From Planktothrix rubescens CCAP 1459/22 (lineage in GTDB: Bacteria > Cyanobacteriota > Cyanobacteriia > Cyanobacteriales > Microcoleaceae), in the NCBI GenBank assembly GCA_904830895.1, contig LR882958.1, positions 248,001-312,000 of the forward strand: a stretch of 64,000 nucleotides of DNA, written 5' to 3'. Numbering within the stretch: the stretch's first letter is position 1; each line of letters opens with the position of its first letter. Under the pieces are notes generated by a model. That model ran no database searches. It was given only the letters and a program-made list of their open reading frames with translations, and was not told where the DNA came from. The position numbers and the translations under genes were made by a program. Positions 14,734 to 24,232 of this stretch are shown in pieces.

Positions 14734-16668
14734 TTAAAGATTAGCCGATTTACAATAACTGATAACTGATAACTGATTACTGATAACTGATAAAGGGACT
14801 TCCTCAACAGCAGGATGTTTTTCTAAGGTTAAATTAGATTTTTGAGAACCGGATAAACGCTTAAGCAAAGTGGGTTTAGGATCATGAAGAAGATAAATAA
14901 TCTGATCTCCAACTTGCCAAGATTCTGAAGCGGCTAAAACTTGGAAATTGCCATCTCTTTCTATTAATAAAGGAATTAATTCCCCAGAACGAATTAATGC
15001 TTGTAGATGGGCTATTTGAAATTCTAATCCGGGTTGACGTAATACTGTTTCACCTAATTTTACTTCCTTGTCTTCCAGATAAGTATTCCACTCTTTTAAA
15101 GAAACATCTGGAATAAAAGCCTGTTGAACTTTCTCCCGATTAACAGTTATTGTAGTTTGAGGTTCCCGGGGAAATAATGCTAATACCCGGGGCGGTTTAA
15201 ATTCGGCATCTGCACGTTCAGCGAGTACCAGATTAACTTCCCCATTAGTAGTCATCGCTAGGAATGTTCCCATTAATTCTAATCCCGCTTCCTCCAAAAC
15301 ATTATGATCTAAAGCACTACTTTGATAAACCCGTAACCCTTGCTCTCTCGCTGTTTCACAGGCTTCAGAATCAGTATCAATCATCACCACTAACTCATCC
15401 CGTTCTTGGAACAATCTACCAATTAATCGACTCAAAGGATTTGAACCCACAATCACCGCCCCGGTTACTGACTGGGAAGTTACTCCTAATTTTTCCGCCA
15501 TCCATCGGGCAGTTAATCCTTGAATTACCACCGTCATAATAATAGTTAAAAAGACTAAAGCTTTAATTGAGTCTCCCCCATTAATTCCCCGTTGGGTAAG
15601 TAAAATCGCAAACAAAGAAGCAACAGAAGCCGAAACAATTCCCCTGGGTGAAATCCAAGACGCAAATAATTTTTGTCGCCAATTCAGGTTACTATTTAAA
15701 GTACAAAGCCAAATATTAATCGGACGCACAACCCACATTAAAGCGAAAACCGTTAATACACTTCCCCATCCCAAAGCTACTATACTTTCTAATGATAAAT
15801 CCGCCGCCAATAAAATAAATAAAACCGACACCGCCAACATAGTTAACTGACCTTTAAATCGGAGTAACTGACGCATATCAGGAACACCGACATAACGCAC
15901 CATCATTCCGGCGACAACCGTTGTCATTAACCCCGATTCACTCATTAGCAATTCGGCGGTATCAAATAATCCCCACAGAGCCGCTAATACCACTAAATTC
16001 TTTAATTCTTCCGACATAAATTGGGCAGTTTTTAATAACCATCCCAAAATCCCTCCCCCAATTACCCCAATTCCCGCCCCAATACCTAAACGCAAGAGCA
16101 ATTGTCCCATAATTTCTAGGGGGTCAGCATTGCCATTCAGGACAACGTTAAGGACTAAAACCGCTAAAATCGCCCCCACTGGGTCAATTAGAACCCCTTC
16201 ACCCTCTAACAAAGCGGAAACTTGACGGTCTACGGAAACCTGTTTCAGCAATGGGCCGATGACCGTTGGGCCTGTAACCACCACCAAAGCCGCGTAGAGA
16301 AAGGCGATGGGCCAAGGAAATTCCCCCAACCAATGGGCGGCTATTCCTGCCCCCATCAGGGTGATTAAAGTGCCAAAGGTGACTAAATTGCGAACACTCC
16401 CAGAGACTTGACCCAGCGCCCGCAGGTCTAAACTTAATCCCCCCTCAAATAGAATTAAGGCTACCGATAGGGAGACAATGACTTCTAAACCACTTCCTAA
16501 AAGATTGGGCTGTACTAAACTCAAGCCGTCATTCCCCGCCAGAATGCCGAATAATAGCAGAAATACGATGGCAGGAACTTTCAGGTAGTCTGCCAAGACT
16601 TGAGCCGAAATCCCAGCCATGACGGTAATGACGATTAACAGGGTGATCTGAAAAGATGATGTTTCCAT
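14734..16668 (-). CDS. Cation:proton antiporter (NhaP/CPA1 type) with C-terminal TrkA-like domain
   Basis: 644 residues. The first about 400 form about 12 TM helices with the family's VTGPTVIGPLLKQVSVDRQV motif and ISPRGIVSASVASLFAILL near TM11. The C-terminal soluble part (about 410-610) includes a TrkA-N-like NAD-binding region (TGAVIVGSNPLSRLIGRLFQ) and a TrkA-C-like end. It would exchange Na+ or K+ for H+ across the cytoplasmic or thylakoid membrane. The last about 18 residues (LSVISNQLSVISYCKSANL) are translated from a tandem ACTGATA repeat and are not family sequence. The adjacent gene is convergent, 13 bp away. Confidence 0.88.
   Translation of the reverse strand: METSSFQITLLIVITVMAGISAQVLADYLKVPAIVFLLLFGILAGNDGLSLVQPNLLGSGLEVIVSLSVALILFEGGLSLDLRALGQVSGSVRNLVTFGTLITLMGAGIAAHWLGEFPWPIAFLYAALVVVTGPTVIGPLLKQVSVDRQVSALLEGEGVLIDPVGAILAVLVLNVVLNGNADPLEIMGQLLLRLGIGAGIGVIGGGILGWLLKTAQFMSEELKNLVVLAALWGLFDTAELLMSESGLMTTVVAGMMVRYVGVPDMRQLLRFKGQLTMLAVSVLFILLAADLSLESIVALGWGSVLTVFALMWVVRPINIWLCTLNSNLNWRQKLFASWISPRGIVSASVASLFAILLTQRGINGGDSIKALVFLTIIMTVVIQGLTARWMAEKLGVTSQSVTGAVIVGSNPLSRLIGRLFQERDELVVMIDTDSEACETAREQGLRVYQSSALDHNVLEEAGLELMGTFLAMTTNGEVNLVLAERADAEFKPPRVLALFPREPQTTITVNREKVQQAFIPDVSLKEWNTYLEDKEVKLGETVLRQPGLEFQIAHLQALIRSGELIPLLIERDGNFQVLAASESWQVGDQIIYLLHDPKPTLLKRLSGSQKSNLTLEKHPAVEEVPLSVISNQLSVISYCKSANL
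14757..14793. repeat. Tandem ACTGATA repeat overlapping the antiporter 3' end
   Basis: Five imperfect copies of AACTGAT(A/T) in about 37 bases. On the minus strand they are read as LSVISNQLSVISY, the typical translation of this common cyanobacterial repeat, and they extend the antiporter C-terminus before the stop. Confidence 0.7.
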
Positions 16669-16993
16669 AGGCGCTATTGTTGCAGACTACCCACCGAATT
16701 GAAAAGAGTTGTATTCTGTTTCACTATAGCTTATGTCCAAAATCATCAATGTATTGTCATACAAATATGAGCTTCTTTAAGTGTGTATTAAATATTGATT
16801 TTGGTAGAGATACCTCAATTATTTTGAAATAAATTAAGATGTTTACAAGTAATAAGTACCTAAATAAAATTAATTACACATCCTCTACCCTGTTCCCTCC
16901 CCCCTAGCCCCCCGTACACGGGGGGTTTGGGGGGCTGTTCCGGTGTTCCCTCTCTCAACTAGGTAATTTATTTTGTGCAACTAAGTTGGACTT
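16669..16993. other. Gene-free stretch with one GTACAC-centred palindrome
   Basis: 325 bases between divergent genes (antiporter and radical SAM), so both promoters should lie here. AT-rich until 16888-16951, which holds the repeat core CCCCCCGTACACGGGGGG flanked by CTGTTCCCTCC and GGCTGTTCCGGTGTTCCC, the same core as the MITEs at 12.3, 20.6 and 46.1 kb but without TATAGC ends. No gene seen. Confidence 0.6.
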
Positions 16994-18505
16994 GTGGAAG
17001 TACCCGCCCTGGGGTTATATGACGAAGATGGACATAACTGGACGGCACTATATAGACGCAATACCCTCCTAAGTAAGCAGGTTTTAATGGCTGACCTACA
17101 AGCGGGTGGTTTCGATGCTCAATTGGTTAATCTGAAAGATGGTGATTGTCAAGAACCCTTCGGAGATGTTACCTGGAAAGGCATGAATCTGACCAAAGCT
17201 TATGTTGGGCGGAAGATTTCGGATATCGACCCAGAAACCTATGATGCTTGGGGTGTTACCGTTAACTACACCCAAGAACGTCAAGTCACCTGTATGACGA
17301 TCTCCCATCTAGCCAGTAAAGGCAAACCCGTTGTCGTCGGAGGTTCTGACGCCATTGCTGAACCGGAGCATTATCTGAAAGCGGGTGCAACAGCGATTGT
17401 AATTGATAAATCTGGTGCAGCTAATTGGCCGATTTTTGATCATGTGTTGGGAAAAACTCCACGGGAAAATCTCACGGGTGTGATCTTGGCTGATGGTCAT
17501 TCCTATCGAACCCGCACGAAAGCCATGAGTCCCGATGAGTGGGCACTCCCATCGGTGGAAGTCGCAAAGCAATGTTTGGGTCAAGAATACTCAGAAGAAC
17601 CTTTTATCGAAGACCTTGTACCCATTGGCTCGGTCTATCCTGACATTGGGTGCGATCGCAAATGTGATTTTTGCCAAACTCCAACCTACACATCGGGGTT
17701 TCGGCGGATGTCACCGGAAACCACCCTCAAGTGGGTTGCTCGTCAGAAGGAAGCCGGGGCCAAATGTACAGTCATGGGTTCCGATCAATTTCTCGGTCGA
17801 GTGTTGTTTCCTGGTGGACGAGAGGAAGTTTTAGAAATTACCAAAGGCGCAAGAGAAATGGGAATGCCGCTTTTGTGGCCGAATGGTTTAGAACTCAGAA
17901 AAGCGACTTTGGGCCGAGGACGCAACTACGATCATACAGACCTCTCACCGGACGAAGAATTGATCGAAGCCCTTTGGGGATGGGATGGCAAAGTTGGCGG
18001 TTTTCTAGGTTATATTCCCGCCGAACGTCCGGTTTTTGGCCGAGAATCCTATGCCAAGCTGTTACCCTGGAAACAGCATTGTGAGATGATGCAAGCGATT
18101 GTTCGAGTCGGTCTTCCCGTAATTGTCTATGGTTTAATCATTGGCTTTCCCGATGACAACCATGACAGTTTATTGCGTCTTGAAGAAGCTGTTTTAGAAC
18201 TCCATCAACAACTCCGAGAAATTAACCCCCACCTAGAATTTCAAGTCGCTTCCTATTCTATTTCCCCCATACCCGGAACACCCCAAGGGGAAAACATTCG
18301 CAAATCTGGTTTATTGCGTTTTGATGATCCCTCAATTATTGGTGGGTTCTGGACACCTAGTTGTGATACCCACCACCTCAGCTATGAAGATATTTCTGAA
18401 TGGCAATTTCGGTTAGCTCAAATCGGTAAAGCTGAATCTAAATTGATCAACTATCACGGAGGACTGACCAAAATGGCTGCTGTGAGTAAATCAGGTAATT
18501 CTTGA
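16994..18505 (+). CDS. B12-binding domain radical SAM protein
   Basis: 503 residues. The N-terminal about 170 residues resemble a cobalamin-binding Rossmann domain (DAWGVTVNYTQERQVTCMTI, KPVVVGGSDAIAEPEHYLKA). A radical SAM core follows with the Fe-S cluster motif GCDRKCDFCQTPT (CxxxCxxC, about residue 219) and a TIM-barrel segment. The enzyme would cleave S-adenosylmethionine, possibly with a cobalamin-bound methyl group; the substrate is unknown. The start is a GTG at 16994; an in-frame TAA at 16982-16984 leaves no other option. The palindromic repeat at 16888-16951 lies just upstream. No cotranscribed partner is close on the same strand except the MurL-like gene 63 bp downstream. Confidence 0.85.
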   Translation: MEVPALGLYDEDGHNWTALYRRNTLLSKQVLMADLQAGGFDAQLVNLKDGDCQEPFGDVTWKGMNLTKAYVGRKISDIDPETYDAWGVTVNYTQERQVTCMTISHLASKGKPVVVGGSDAIAEPEHYLKAGATAIVIDKSGAANWPIFDHVLGKTPRENLTGVILADGHSYRTRTKAMSPDEWALPSVEVAKQCLGQEYSEEPFIEDLVPIGSVYPDIGCDRKCDFCQTPTYTSGFRRMSPETTLKWVARQKEAGAKCTVMGSDQFLGRVLFPGGREEVLEITKGAREMGMPLLWPNGLELRKATLGRGRNYDHTDLSPDEELIEALWGWDGKVGGFLGYIPAERPVFGRESYAKLLPWKQHCEMMQAIVRVGLPVIVYGLIIGFPDDNHDSLLRLEEAVLELHQQLREINPHLEFQVASYSISPIPGTPQGENIRKSGLLRFDDPSIIGGFWTPSCDTHHLSYEDISEWQFRLAQIGKAESKLINYHGGLTKMAAVSKSGNS

Positions 18506-18568
18506 TTAGTGCCAAGAGGGTTGGGTCTCCCAACCCCCACCCTAAAATATTACAACCGATTATGGTAA

Positions 18569-19927
18569 ATGATGAAAATTGAAGTCATTAAAATAGATAA
18601 TTTAACAATTCATGAACATCATCTCGATATTATTTATAGTGCCGATAAATTTCAATTTTCCACCAAAATTTTTTATCATGATGTCTCTTTTTCAGCACTA
18701 ATAGAAAAGTATTCTCAACCATTAATAGAACGCATTACTGCCCATATTGCCTTATTTGAAGGCATGAAATTCTGTTCCTTATTTCCCAAATATTACGATA
18801 TTTCCAAAATTTCTCCCAATCTGGAAAAGCCTGTTTTAGATTTATTTCTCAAAATCTATCAAGGAGTATTTGGTCAACATTGGTATGAAAACAATGTCAC
18901 AGATTATCAACAGCCTGAAATTATCTATTCACAGGAGCTAGGAGAAAGTTATCCGGTTTCGATTTTAGGGGATAATCCTATAATTCTTACAGGTTGTGGG
19001 GGCGGTAAAGATAGTATTTTAGCCATGAAAATGTTGCAAGAAGCAGATATTCCTTTTGCTTCTATGCAATATTCCCATAGTGTTTATGGTAAAGCCGATA
19101 TACAACACAATTTAATTTCCCAAGTCCTAGAAAATATTCAAGCTATTAAAAGCCATAAAATCTCAATTTTTGATGATTTTATTGACTTTCCCTTTCTCCA
19201 GTTATATTTTCCCGAAAATTCAGGAATTACCGCCCCAGAAACCCCTGTTTCTATCTTTGAATCCTTAATTTTAATACTCGATGGGGGATACAAATATTTA
19301 TGTCTAGCCCATGAAAAAAGTGCTAATACAGGGAATCTGTTTTGGTCAGAAATCGGACAAGAAGTTAATCATCAATGGGGTAAAAGTCTGGAAGCTGAAC
19401 AAATTTTAGATAACTTTATTCAAGACCATCTTTTATCTAATTTTAAATATTTCAGCATCTTACAACCCATTTATGACTTCCGCATTTTTCAAAATTTAAG
19501 TAAATATCCCGAAGTTATTCCTAAAATCCATTCCTGTAATATTCAAAAACCTTGGTGTAAAAAATGCCCCAAATGTGCTTATGTTTGGTTGGGATTAATG
19601 GCTTTTTGTCAGCCAGAACAAGTTGATGCAATATTTCAATCAAATTTGTTTAATGATGAAGATTTACAGCCTACATTTCGAGAAATGTTAGGTTTATCAA
19701 CCCATACCCCTTTTGAATGTATTGGCGAAATTGGTGAAAGTCGTTTGCTGATGAAAAAATGTTTTGAGAAAGGTTTATCAGGTAAAGCGGTGGAAATGTT
19801 TTCTCAAGAAATTCTTTCAGACACTTCTATAGATTGGCAGAATATAGAACAAAAGTATAATTTTGTTTACGCAAAAGAACACGCCATTCCCCATCAGATT
19901 TTTGCTCAATTAAAAGAGCAGTTTTAA
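18569..19927 (+). CDS. MurL-like protein (UDP-MurNAc-L-Ala-L-Glu epimerase family)
   Basis: 452 residues. Features are a GCGGGKDSILAMKML loop (about residue 148, PP-loop-like), a middle region with IFESLILILDGGYKYLCLAH and EKSANTGNLFWSEIGQEVNH, and a Cys cluster KPWCKKCPKCAYVWLGLMAF (about 327-346) with a following TPFECIGEIGESRLL. This order fits my memory of MurL, which in Xanthomonas epimerises the L-Glu added by MurD2, giving D-Glu in peptidoglycan. A PP-loop ATP-dependent enzyme of another kind is the alternative. It is 63 bp after the radical SAM gene and may share its transcript. No MurD2-like gene is in the window. Confidence 0.55.
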   Translation: MMKIEVIKIDNLTIHEHHLDIIYSADKFQFSTKIFYHDVSFSALIEKYSQPLIERITAHIALFEGMKFCSLFPKYYDISKISPNLEKPVLDLFLKIYQGVFGQHWYENNVTDYQQPEIIYSQELGESYPVSILGDNPIILTGCGGGKDSILAMKMLQEADIPFASMQYSHSVYGKADIQHNLISQVLENIQAIKSHKISIFDDFIDFPFLQLYFPENSGITAPETPVSIFESLILILDGGYKYLCLAHEKSANTGNLFWSEIGQEVNHQWGKSLEAEQILDNFIQDHLLSNFKYFSILQPIYDFRIFQNLSKYPEVIPKIHSCNIQKPWCKKCPKCAYVWLGLMAFCQPEQVDAIFQSNLFNDEDLQPTFREMLGLSTHTPFECIGEIGESRLLMKKCFEKGLSGKAVEMFSQEILSDTSIDWQNIEQKYNFVYAKEHAIPHQIFAQLKEQF

Positions 19928-20069
19928 AAAAGTATTGCCCACTGGCACTGCTGATTTTTCTTGTTATATTAATTATTGTAATCCATTGAGTTAACTAACC
20001 GCTTTAATATTCATTTATTTCATTAATTTGAGTATTGATGTTGTTGTGTGTGCGCTTTGCTTACGCACC

Positions 20070-20510
20070 CTACAAGTGAGAGATGGGTTCGTTAATATTA
20101 ACAGAATAACCATAAAAATTAATTTGATAATCTGTAATTTTAACGCCTGTTTGTTGTTCAACTTGGGCTAATAATTCCGGGGGTAATTCGATATGAATAT
20201 CTAAAATTTTATCGGTATCTAAACAATTAACATGGGAATGGGAATCACTAATATGTCCATATAAACGGCCGTCGGAACGTTCCACACATTCAATCACATT
20301 TTCCCGGGATAGGGCTTCTAAATTTTGATAGACTGATGTATGACCAATAGCTTTACCCTGTTGATTTAATCGATCATAAATGTCCCGGGCTGATAAATGT
20401 TCTTGAACTTGCCACAGCAATTCTAAAACTAAACGACGTTGACGACTCAGCCGCATTCCTTTAGCTTGACAATAATTGATTGCATCTTCTAAAGAACGAA
20501 TTGGTTTCAC
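20070..20510 (-). CDS. Fur-family transcriptional regulator (PerR/FurC-like)
   Basis: 146 residues. The N-terminal winged-helix part (about 15-85) has MRLSRQRRLVLELL and HTSVYQNLEALSRENVIECV. The C-terminal dimerisation part has metal-site residues (YGHISDSHSHVNCLDTDKIL) and ends TGVKITDYQINFYGYSV. The usual paired CxxC zinc motifs of Zur and classical Fur are not seen; one Cys follows the HSHVN block. This fits the cyanobacterial PerR/FurC group, which senses peroxide or iron and represses antioxidant genes. The assignment within the family is inference. The promoter region up to 20622 precedes a MITE; the downstream CRR6 gene is divergent. Confidence 0.8.
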   Translation of the reverse strand: MKPIRSLEDAINYCQAKGMRLSRQRRLVLELLWQVQEHLSARDIYDRLNQQGKAIGHTSVYQNLEALSRENVIECVERSDGRLYGHISDSHSHVNCLDTDKILDIHIELPPELLAQVEQQTGVKITDYQINFYGYSVNINEPISHL

Positions 20511-20622
20511 TATTCTCGCCTCAGTTTATTTATGAAATTTCAATAGTTTTAGGATCACCGATCCCATACTTAGACTATACTTTCTATTGTATCTTAGGGA
20601 TTTTATAGTAAACAGTGGTTTC

Positions 20623-20783
20623 TATAGCAATCCTAAATAGGTTGTAACATTTCAATACTGATATGAAACGGCTAGAAGTATTACCCCAGATCCCTCCCCC
20701 CGTGCACGGGGGGTTTGGGGGGGCTGTTCCGGTGTTCCCTTTTGATCAGGGATTTTAAACACAACTCAAATAGGATTGCTATA
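20623..20783 (+). repeat. 161-bp MITE with TATAGCAATCCTA terminal inverted repeats
   Basis: Left end TATAGCAATCCTAAATAGG; right end CCTATTT-type inverse, finishing CTCAAATAGGATTGCTATA. The middle carries the palindromic core CCCCCCGTGCACGGGGGG with GGCTGTTCCGGTGTTCCC. The element at 32215-32362 is a reverse-oriented relative (shared: ATGAAACxGCTAGAAGTATTACCC). It ends 20 bp before the CRR6 start codon. Confidence 0.7.
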
Positions 20784-20803
20784 TCTGCAAAGGTTGACAT
20801 TGA

Positions 20804-21289
20804 ATGGCAATTATAATCAAGCTGAATTCTGAGCAAGTAAATCGTTTAGATCTGTCTCCTGTGCAAACGGTGATCGATTCCCTATCTAAAAATAACGATA
20901 TTACAGCCTATGAACAGCAGATTAGCTTCGAGATCGATTATCCCCGTGACCCGGAAGACCCCAGAGAAATTTCAGAAGTTCCTGAAATTCGCCTATGGTT
21001 TATTCGCCTAGACGCCCAATATCCTTGGCTACCCTTGTTTCTGGACTGGAAATCTGGGGAATTAGCCCGTTATGTGGCGATGCTCGTCCCCCATCAATTC
21101 CATCGTACCGAAGGCATCCAATATAATCCGGAAGCCCTAGAAATCTTCTTAATGCAAAAGATCTTTATCCTTGACCACTGGTTCACCCAAAACAACCTTC
21201 CCAGTAAATCCCGCCTCATGGCCATGGCTCAAATGCTAGGCTATGACCTTGATGATACCTTCTTTGAGACTTATACCCAAGGGTGTTAA
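20804..21289 (+). CDS. CRR6-family NdhI maturation factor
   Basis: 161 residues with the family's landmark stretch YPWLPLFLDWKSGELARYVA and MLVPHQFHRTEGIQYNPEAL. CRR6 (first found in chloroplasts) helps to assemble the NdhI subunit of the photosynthetic NDH-1 complex in the cytoplasm. It is a typical cyanobacterial core gene and its length fits. The ATG follows an AAAGG about 9 bases upstream. The MITE at 20623-20783 lies directly upstream, so the promoter may be in or before it. No operon partner. Confidence 0.85.
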   Translation: MAIIIKLNSEQVNRLDLSPVQTVIDSLSKNNDITAYEQQISFEIDYPRDPEDPREISEVPEIRLWFIRLDAQYPWLPLFLDWKSGELARYVAMLVPHQFHRTEGIQYNPEALEIFLMQKIFILDHWFTQNNLPSKSRLMAMAQMLGYDLDDTFFETYTQGC

Positions 21290-21575
21290 TGGTTGGGAGG
21301 GCTGCTTCCCAGGGTTGTTTTAAAGTTGGGTGGGAAAAAATCAACAAGGGGCGATCGCTAACCATTAATAGCCAACACCCCAATCTTTCAACACCTCAAC
21401 CCTAACGGTCAACACCCAATAAACATGGGTGCAAATAATGTGATAATGCTTATAGAAGGAAGATCGGGCTTGCCGTTATTCAATCGAGTGAGTCAGATGT
21501 TCAACTAAATTCAGTAGATTAACGGCTTCTTTGCCCAGTATTAAGTAACAATCACACAGACAAGCGGCGTCAGTT

Positions 21576-22115
21576 ATGACTCAAATTTCAGTAACCTCCG
21601 ATGCTCCGAGTATGGGGCGTCGTCAATTCATGAATTTACTGACCTTCGGTACAGTTACAGGCGTTGCTGTCGGGGCGCTGTATCCGGTGATCAAATATTT
21701 TCTGCCCCCCTCTAGTGGTGCGGCTGGCGGTGGTGTAACGGCTAAAGATGCTCTGGGTAACGATGTTATCGTCAGTGAATTTTTATCCAGCCATAAACCC
21801 GGCGACCGGGTTTTAGCCCAAGGTTTAAAAGGCGACCCCACCTATATGGTGATTGAATCCGATTCTTCCTTAGCGGAATATGGAATCAATGCGGTTTGTA
21901 CCCACTTAGGGTGCGTTGTCCCTTGGAATGCCAGCGAAAATAAATTTATGTGTCCCTGTCACGGCTCTCAATATAACTCCGAGGGCAAGGTTGTTCGTGG
22001 GCCAGCACCGTTATCCTTACCCCTGGTTCACGCCACGGTTGCGGATGATAGATTGAGCTTTACAACTTGGACAGAAACCGATTTCCGCTCGGGTGAAAAT
22101 CCCTGGTGGTCTTAA
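21576..22115 (+). CDS. petC: Cytochrome b6f Rieske iron-sulfur subunit
   Basis: 179 residues. The N-terminus has a Tat-type signal-anchor ([20 protein letters not shown]). The Rieske 2Fe-2S motifs are [10 protein letters not shown] and [12 protein letters not shown] (Cys/His ligands in both). Length and Gly-rich hinge (AGGGVTAKD) are normal. The protein carries electrons from plastoquinol to cytochrome f in the thylakoid membrane. petA follows 102 bp downstream, the conserved petC-petA order, probably one operon. Confidence 0.97.
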   Translation: MTQISVTSDAPSMGRRQFMNLLTFGTVTGVAVGALYPVIKYFLPPSSGAAGGGVTAKDALGNDVIVSEFLSSHKPGDRVLAQGLKGDPTYMVIESDSSLAEYGINAVCTHLGCVVPWNASENKFMCPCHGSQYNSEGKVVRGPAPLSLPLVHATVADDRLSFTTWTETDFRSGENPWWS

Positions 22116-22217
22116 TAAATTTTAAATTCTAGGATTTTAGATTTTAGATAAATACCTGAAATCTGAACTCTGCGATCATTGATTCTGTTGACTTTGACCA
22201 GAAATAGAACATTAGTA

Positions 22218-23201
22218 ATGCAACCAATTGATCAATTAGTAAAAATGCCTCGTTTGCGGGCTTGGAAAATCCTTTGGGTTGCCGTAGCAACGGTTGCTTT
22301 CTTCCTAACCAGTGATTTTGCCCTACCCCAGTCGGCGGCGGCCTATCCTTTTTGGGCGCAAGAAACCGCTCCCCTAACCCCCCGGGAAGCGACGGGACGG
22401 ATTGTTTGTGCCAACTGTCACTTAGCGGCAAAATCTACGGAAATTGAAGTTCCCCAATCGGTTTTACCGGATACTGTTTTTAAAGCGGTTGTTAAAATTC
22501 CCTACGATACCAACGTTCAACAAGTCACGGCCGATGGTAGTAAAGGTGGTTTAAACGTCGGTGCGGTATTAATGCTGCCCGAAGGCTTTAAAATTGCTCC
22601 TGAAGATCGGATTCCTGAAGAATGGAAGGAAGAAATTGGTGATCTATACTTCCAACCCTATCGGGAAGATCAAGAAAATGTGGTGATTGTCGGGCCATTA
22701 CCCGGAGAAGAATATCAAGAAATTATCTTCCCTGTCCTGTCTCCTAACCCCGAAACGGATAAATCCGTCCACTATGGTAAATTTGCTATTCATGTCGGTG
22801 GAAACCGAGGTCGCGGTCAAGTCTATCCGGCCGGAAACTCTAGCAATAATACCGTTTATAAAGCCTCTGCTGCTGGAACCGTTACTCAGGTAACAACGGA
22901 CGCAGAATCAGGTTCTCAAGTGACCATTCAAAAGGCCGACGGTCAAACCGTTGTCGATGAAATTCCTCTTGGCCCTTCTGTGATGGTTTCTGAAGGTCAA
23001 ACTGTTGCAGTAGGTGATGCTTTAACCGATAACCCCAATGTGGGTGGTTTTGGTCAGCATGATACTGAAATTGTTCTGCAAAGTTCCACTCGTGTTACTG
23101 GCTTAATTGCTTTTATCGCTTTGGTGATGTTAGCTCAAGTTATGCTGGTAATGAAGAAGAAACAAATTGAGAAAGTTCAATCGGCTGAAATGAATTTCTA
23201 A
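22218..23201 (+). CDS. petA: Cytochrome f (apocytochrome)
   Basis: About 327 residues. The Sec signal (about 10-45, ending SAAA) precedes the mature start [20 protein letters not shown]. The c-type heme site is CANCH (just after GRIV), with the mature N-terminal Tyr as the second ligand in this family. A C-terminal TM helix is at [20 protein letters not shown]. It is the electron acceptor from the Rieske protein and donor to plastocyanin or cytochrome c6. The start at 22218 is chosen over an in-frame alternative at 22179 that adds an implausible [13 protein letters not shown] leader. petC is upstream; a strong terminator is at 23231-23270. Confidence 0.97.
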   Translation: MQPIDQLVKMPRLRAWKILWVAVATVAFFLTSDFALPQSAAAYPFWAQETAPLTPREATGRIVCANCHLAAKSTEIEVPQSVLPDTVFKAVVKIPYDTNVQQVTADGSKGGLNVGAVLMLPEGFKIAPEDRIPEEWKEEIGDLYFQPYREDQENVVIVGPLPGEEYQEIIFPVLSPNPETDKSVHYGKFAIHVGGNRGRGQVYPAGNSSNNTVYKASAAGTVTQVTTDAESGSQVTIQKADGQTVVDEIPLGPSVMVSEGQTVAVGDALTDNPNVGGFGQHDTEIVLQSSTRVTGLIAFIALVMLAQVMLVMKKKQIEKVQSAEMNF

Positions 23202-23230
23202 CTTTTGAGTCGTTTTGATGATTTCAACCC

Positions 23231-23270
23231 TTGTAGAGACGTTAAATTTAACGTCTCTACAACTTTTTTT
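23231..23270 (+). terminator. Terminator after petCA
   Basis: GTAGAGACGTTAAATTTAACGTCTCTAC forms a near-perfect hairpin at 23233-23260 and is followed by CTTTTTTT. It closes the petCA transcript. The same GTAGAGACGT core occurs at 4381 and 44294, so it belongs to a dispersed palindrome family used as terminators. Confidence 0.75.
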
Positions 23271-23314
23271 ACTCTTCTTTGTGTCTTTGTGGTTAAATTA
23301 GGCTGGAAAATATT

Positions 23315-24160
23315 ATGTCAATTACTAAAAACGAAATTAAAGTCGGATCTTTAGATTGGTTTTATCGGGAAACAAATCCCGAAACCAATGATAAAATTCC
23401 CGTGGTATTTTTGCATGGATTAGTTTCTCAGAGTTATAGTTGGTTAGTAATTTTAGATGAATTAGAAAAACAAGGATATAAAGCGATCGCACCGGACTGG
23501 ATAGGTTCTGGATATTCGGGAAAACCAGATAAACGGGATTTTAACTATACGCCTGATGCCTTTATTCAAGGTTTAGGAGAATTTTTAAAACAGTTAAAAA
23601 TAGAAAAATTTTATTTAGTTGTTCAAGGATTTTTAGGCTCAATGGGATTACAATATGCCCTACGTTATCCTGAACAAATTGAAAAATTAATTATTCTGAA
23701 TACTCCTATTTCCACATCGGTTAAACTCCCCTGGAAATTACAACAAATGGCGTTACCGTTTGTGGGAGATATGATCACTCAAGATCCTTTATTAGTTGAT
23801 AGAACTTTAGAAGTAGGTAGTAAATATGTGATTGAGGATAAGGTTTTAGAAGTGTATCGTAGTCCGTTTTTAAAGGCTTCTGCGGCTGGACGATCGCTCT
23901 TAGCAATCTTAAAAAATTTACGCTTAAAAGATGCTATGATTGAAATAGAATCTGGCTTTAAAAATTGGCATCGCCCAACTCAAATTATTTGGGGATTAAT
24001 TGATCCTTGGTTGAATTTTACCGATGTTGAAACCTTTGCAAAAGGGATTTCTGATATTGAAATTATCACCTTAGAAAAAGCCGGACATTATCCCCAAGAA
24101 CATTGGCCTCAAGAAATTAGTCAGGCTTTAATATTATTTTTGCGGAAAAAAGTAGTTTAA
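23315..24160 (+). CDS. Alpha/beta hydrolase
   Basis: 281 residues with the alpha/beta-hydrolase fold: an early VVFLHGLVSQSYSWLVIL (oxyanion region), the nucleophile region VVQGFLGSMGLQYALRYPEQ, an acidic residue region (IIWGLIDPWLNF) and a late His (LEKAGHYPQEHWPQEISQ). In the nucleophile elbow the sequence is QGFLG, with no Ser at the usual GxSxG position, so classical hydrolase activity is doubtful. Such non-Ser members exist in cyanobacteria. It follows petA and its terminator. Substrate unknown. Confidence 0.75.
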   Translation: MSITKNEIKVGSLDWFYRETNPETNDKIPVVFLHGLVSQSYSWLVILDELEKQGYKAIAPDWIGSGYSGKPDKRDFNYTPDAFIQGLGEFLKQLKIEKFYLVVQGFLGSMGLQYALRYPEQIEKLIILNTPISTSVKLPWKLQQMALPFVGDMITQDPLLVDRTLEVGSKYVIEDKVLEVYRSPFLKASAAGRSLLAILKNLRLKDAMIEIESGFKNWHRPTQIIWGLIDPWLNFTDVETFAKGISDIEIITLEKAGHYPQEHWPQEISQALILFLRKKVV

Positions 24161-24181
24161 GATTATCAACCCCAAAAACCC

Positions 24182-24231
24182 CCGTTGTTGGGCTTCAGCC
24201 CATCTTAAGAGGGGCTAAAGCCCAACAACGG
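24182..24231. terminator. Bidirectional hairpin between convergent genes
   Basis: A 20-bp stem with one mismatch: CCGTTGTTGGGCTTCAGCCC and GGGCTAAAGCCCAACAACGG, loop of about 10 bases. It lies between the convergent hydrolase (ends 24160) and the 24233-24502 gene and is of the common cyanobacterial TTGTTGGGCTTTAGCCC type. Confidence 0.6.
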
Positions 24232-24232
24232 A

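Noticed and set aside
17535-18084. Extra plus-strand frames inside the radical SAM gene
   Set aside because: They lie in other frames of a gene with clear CxxxCxxC and B12-binding motifs.
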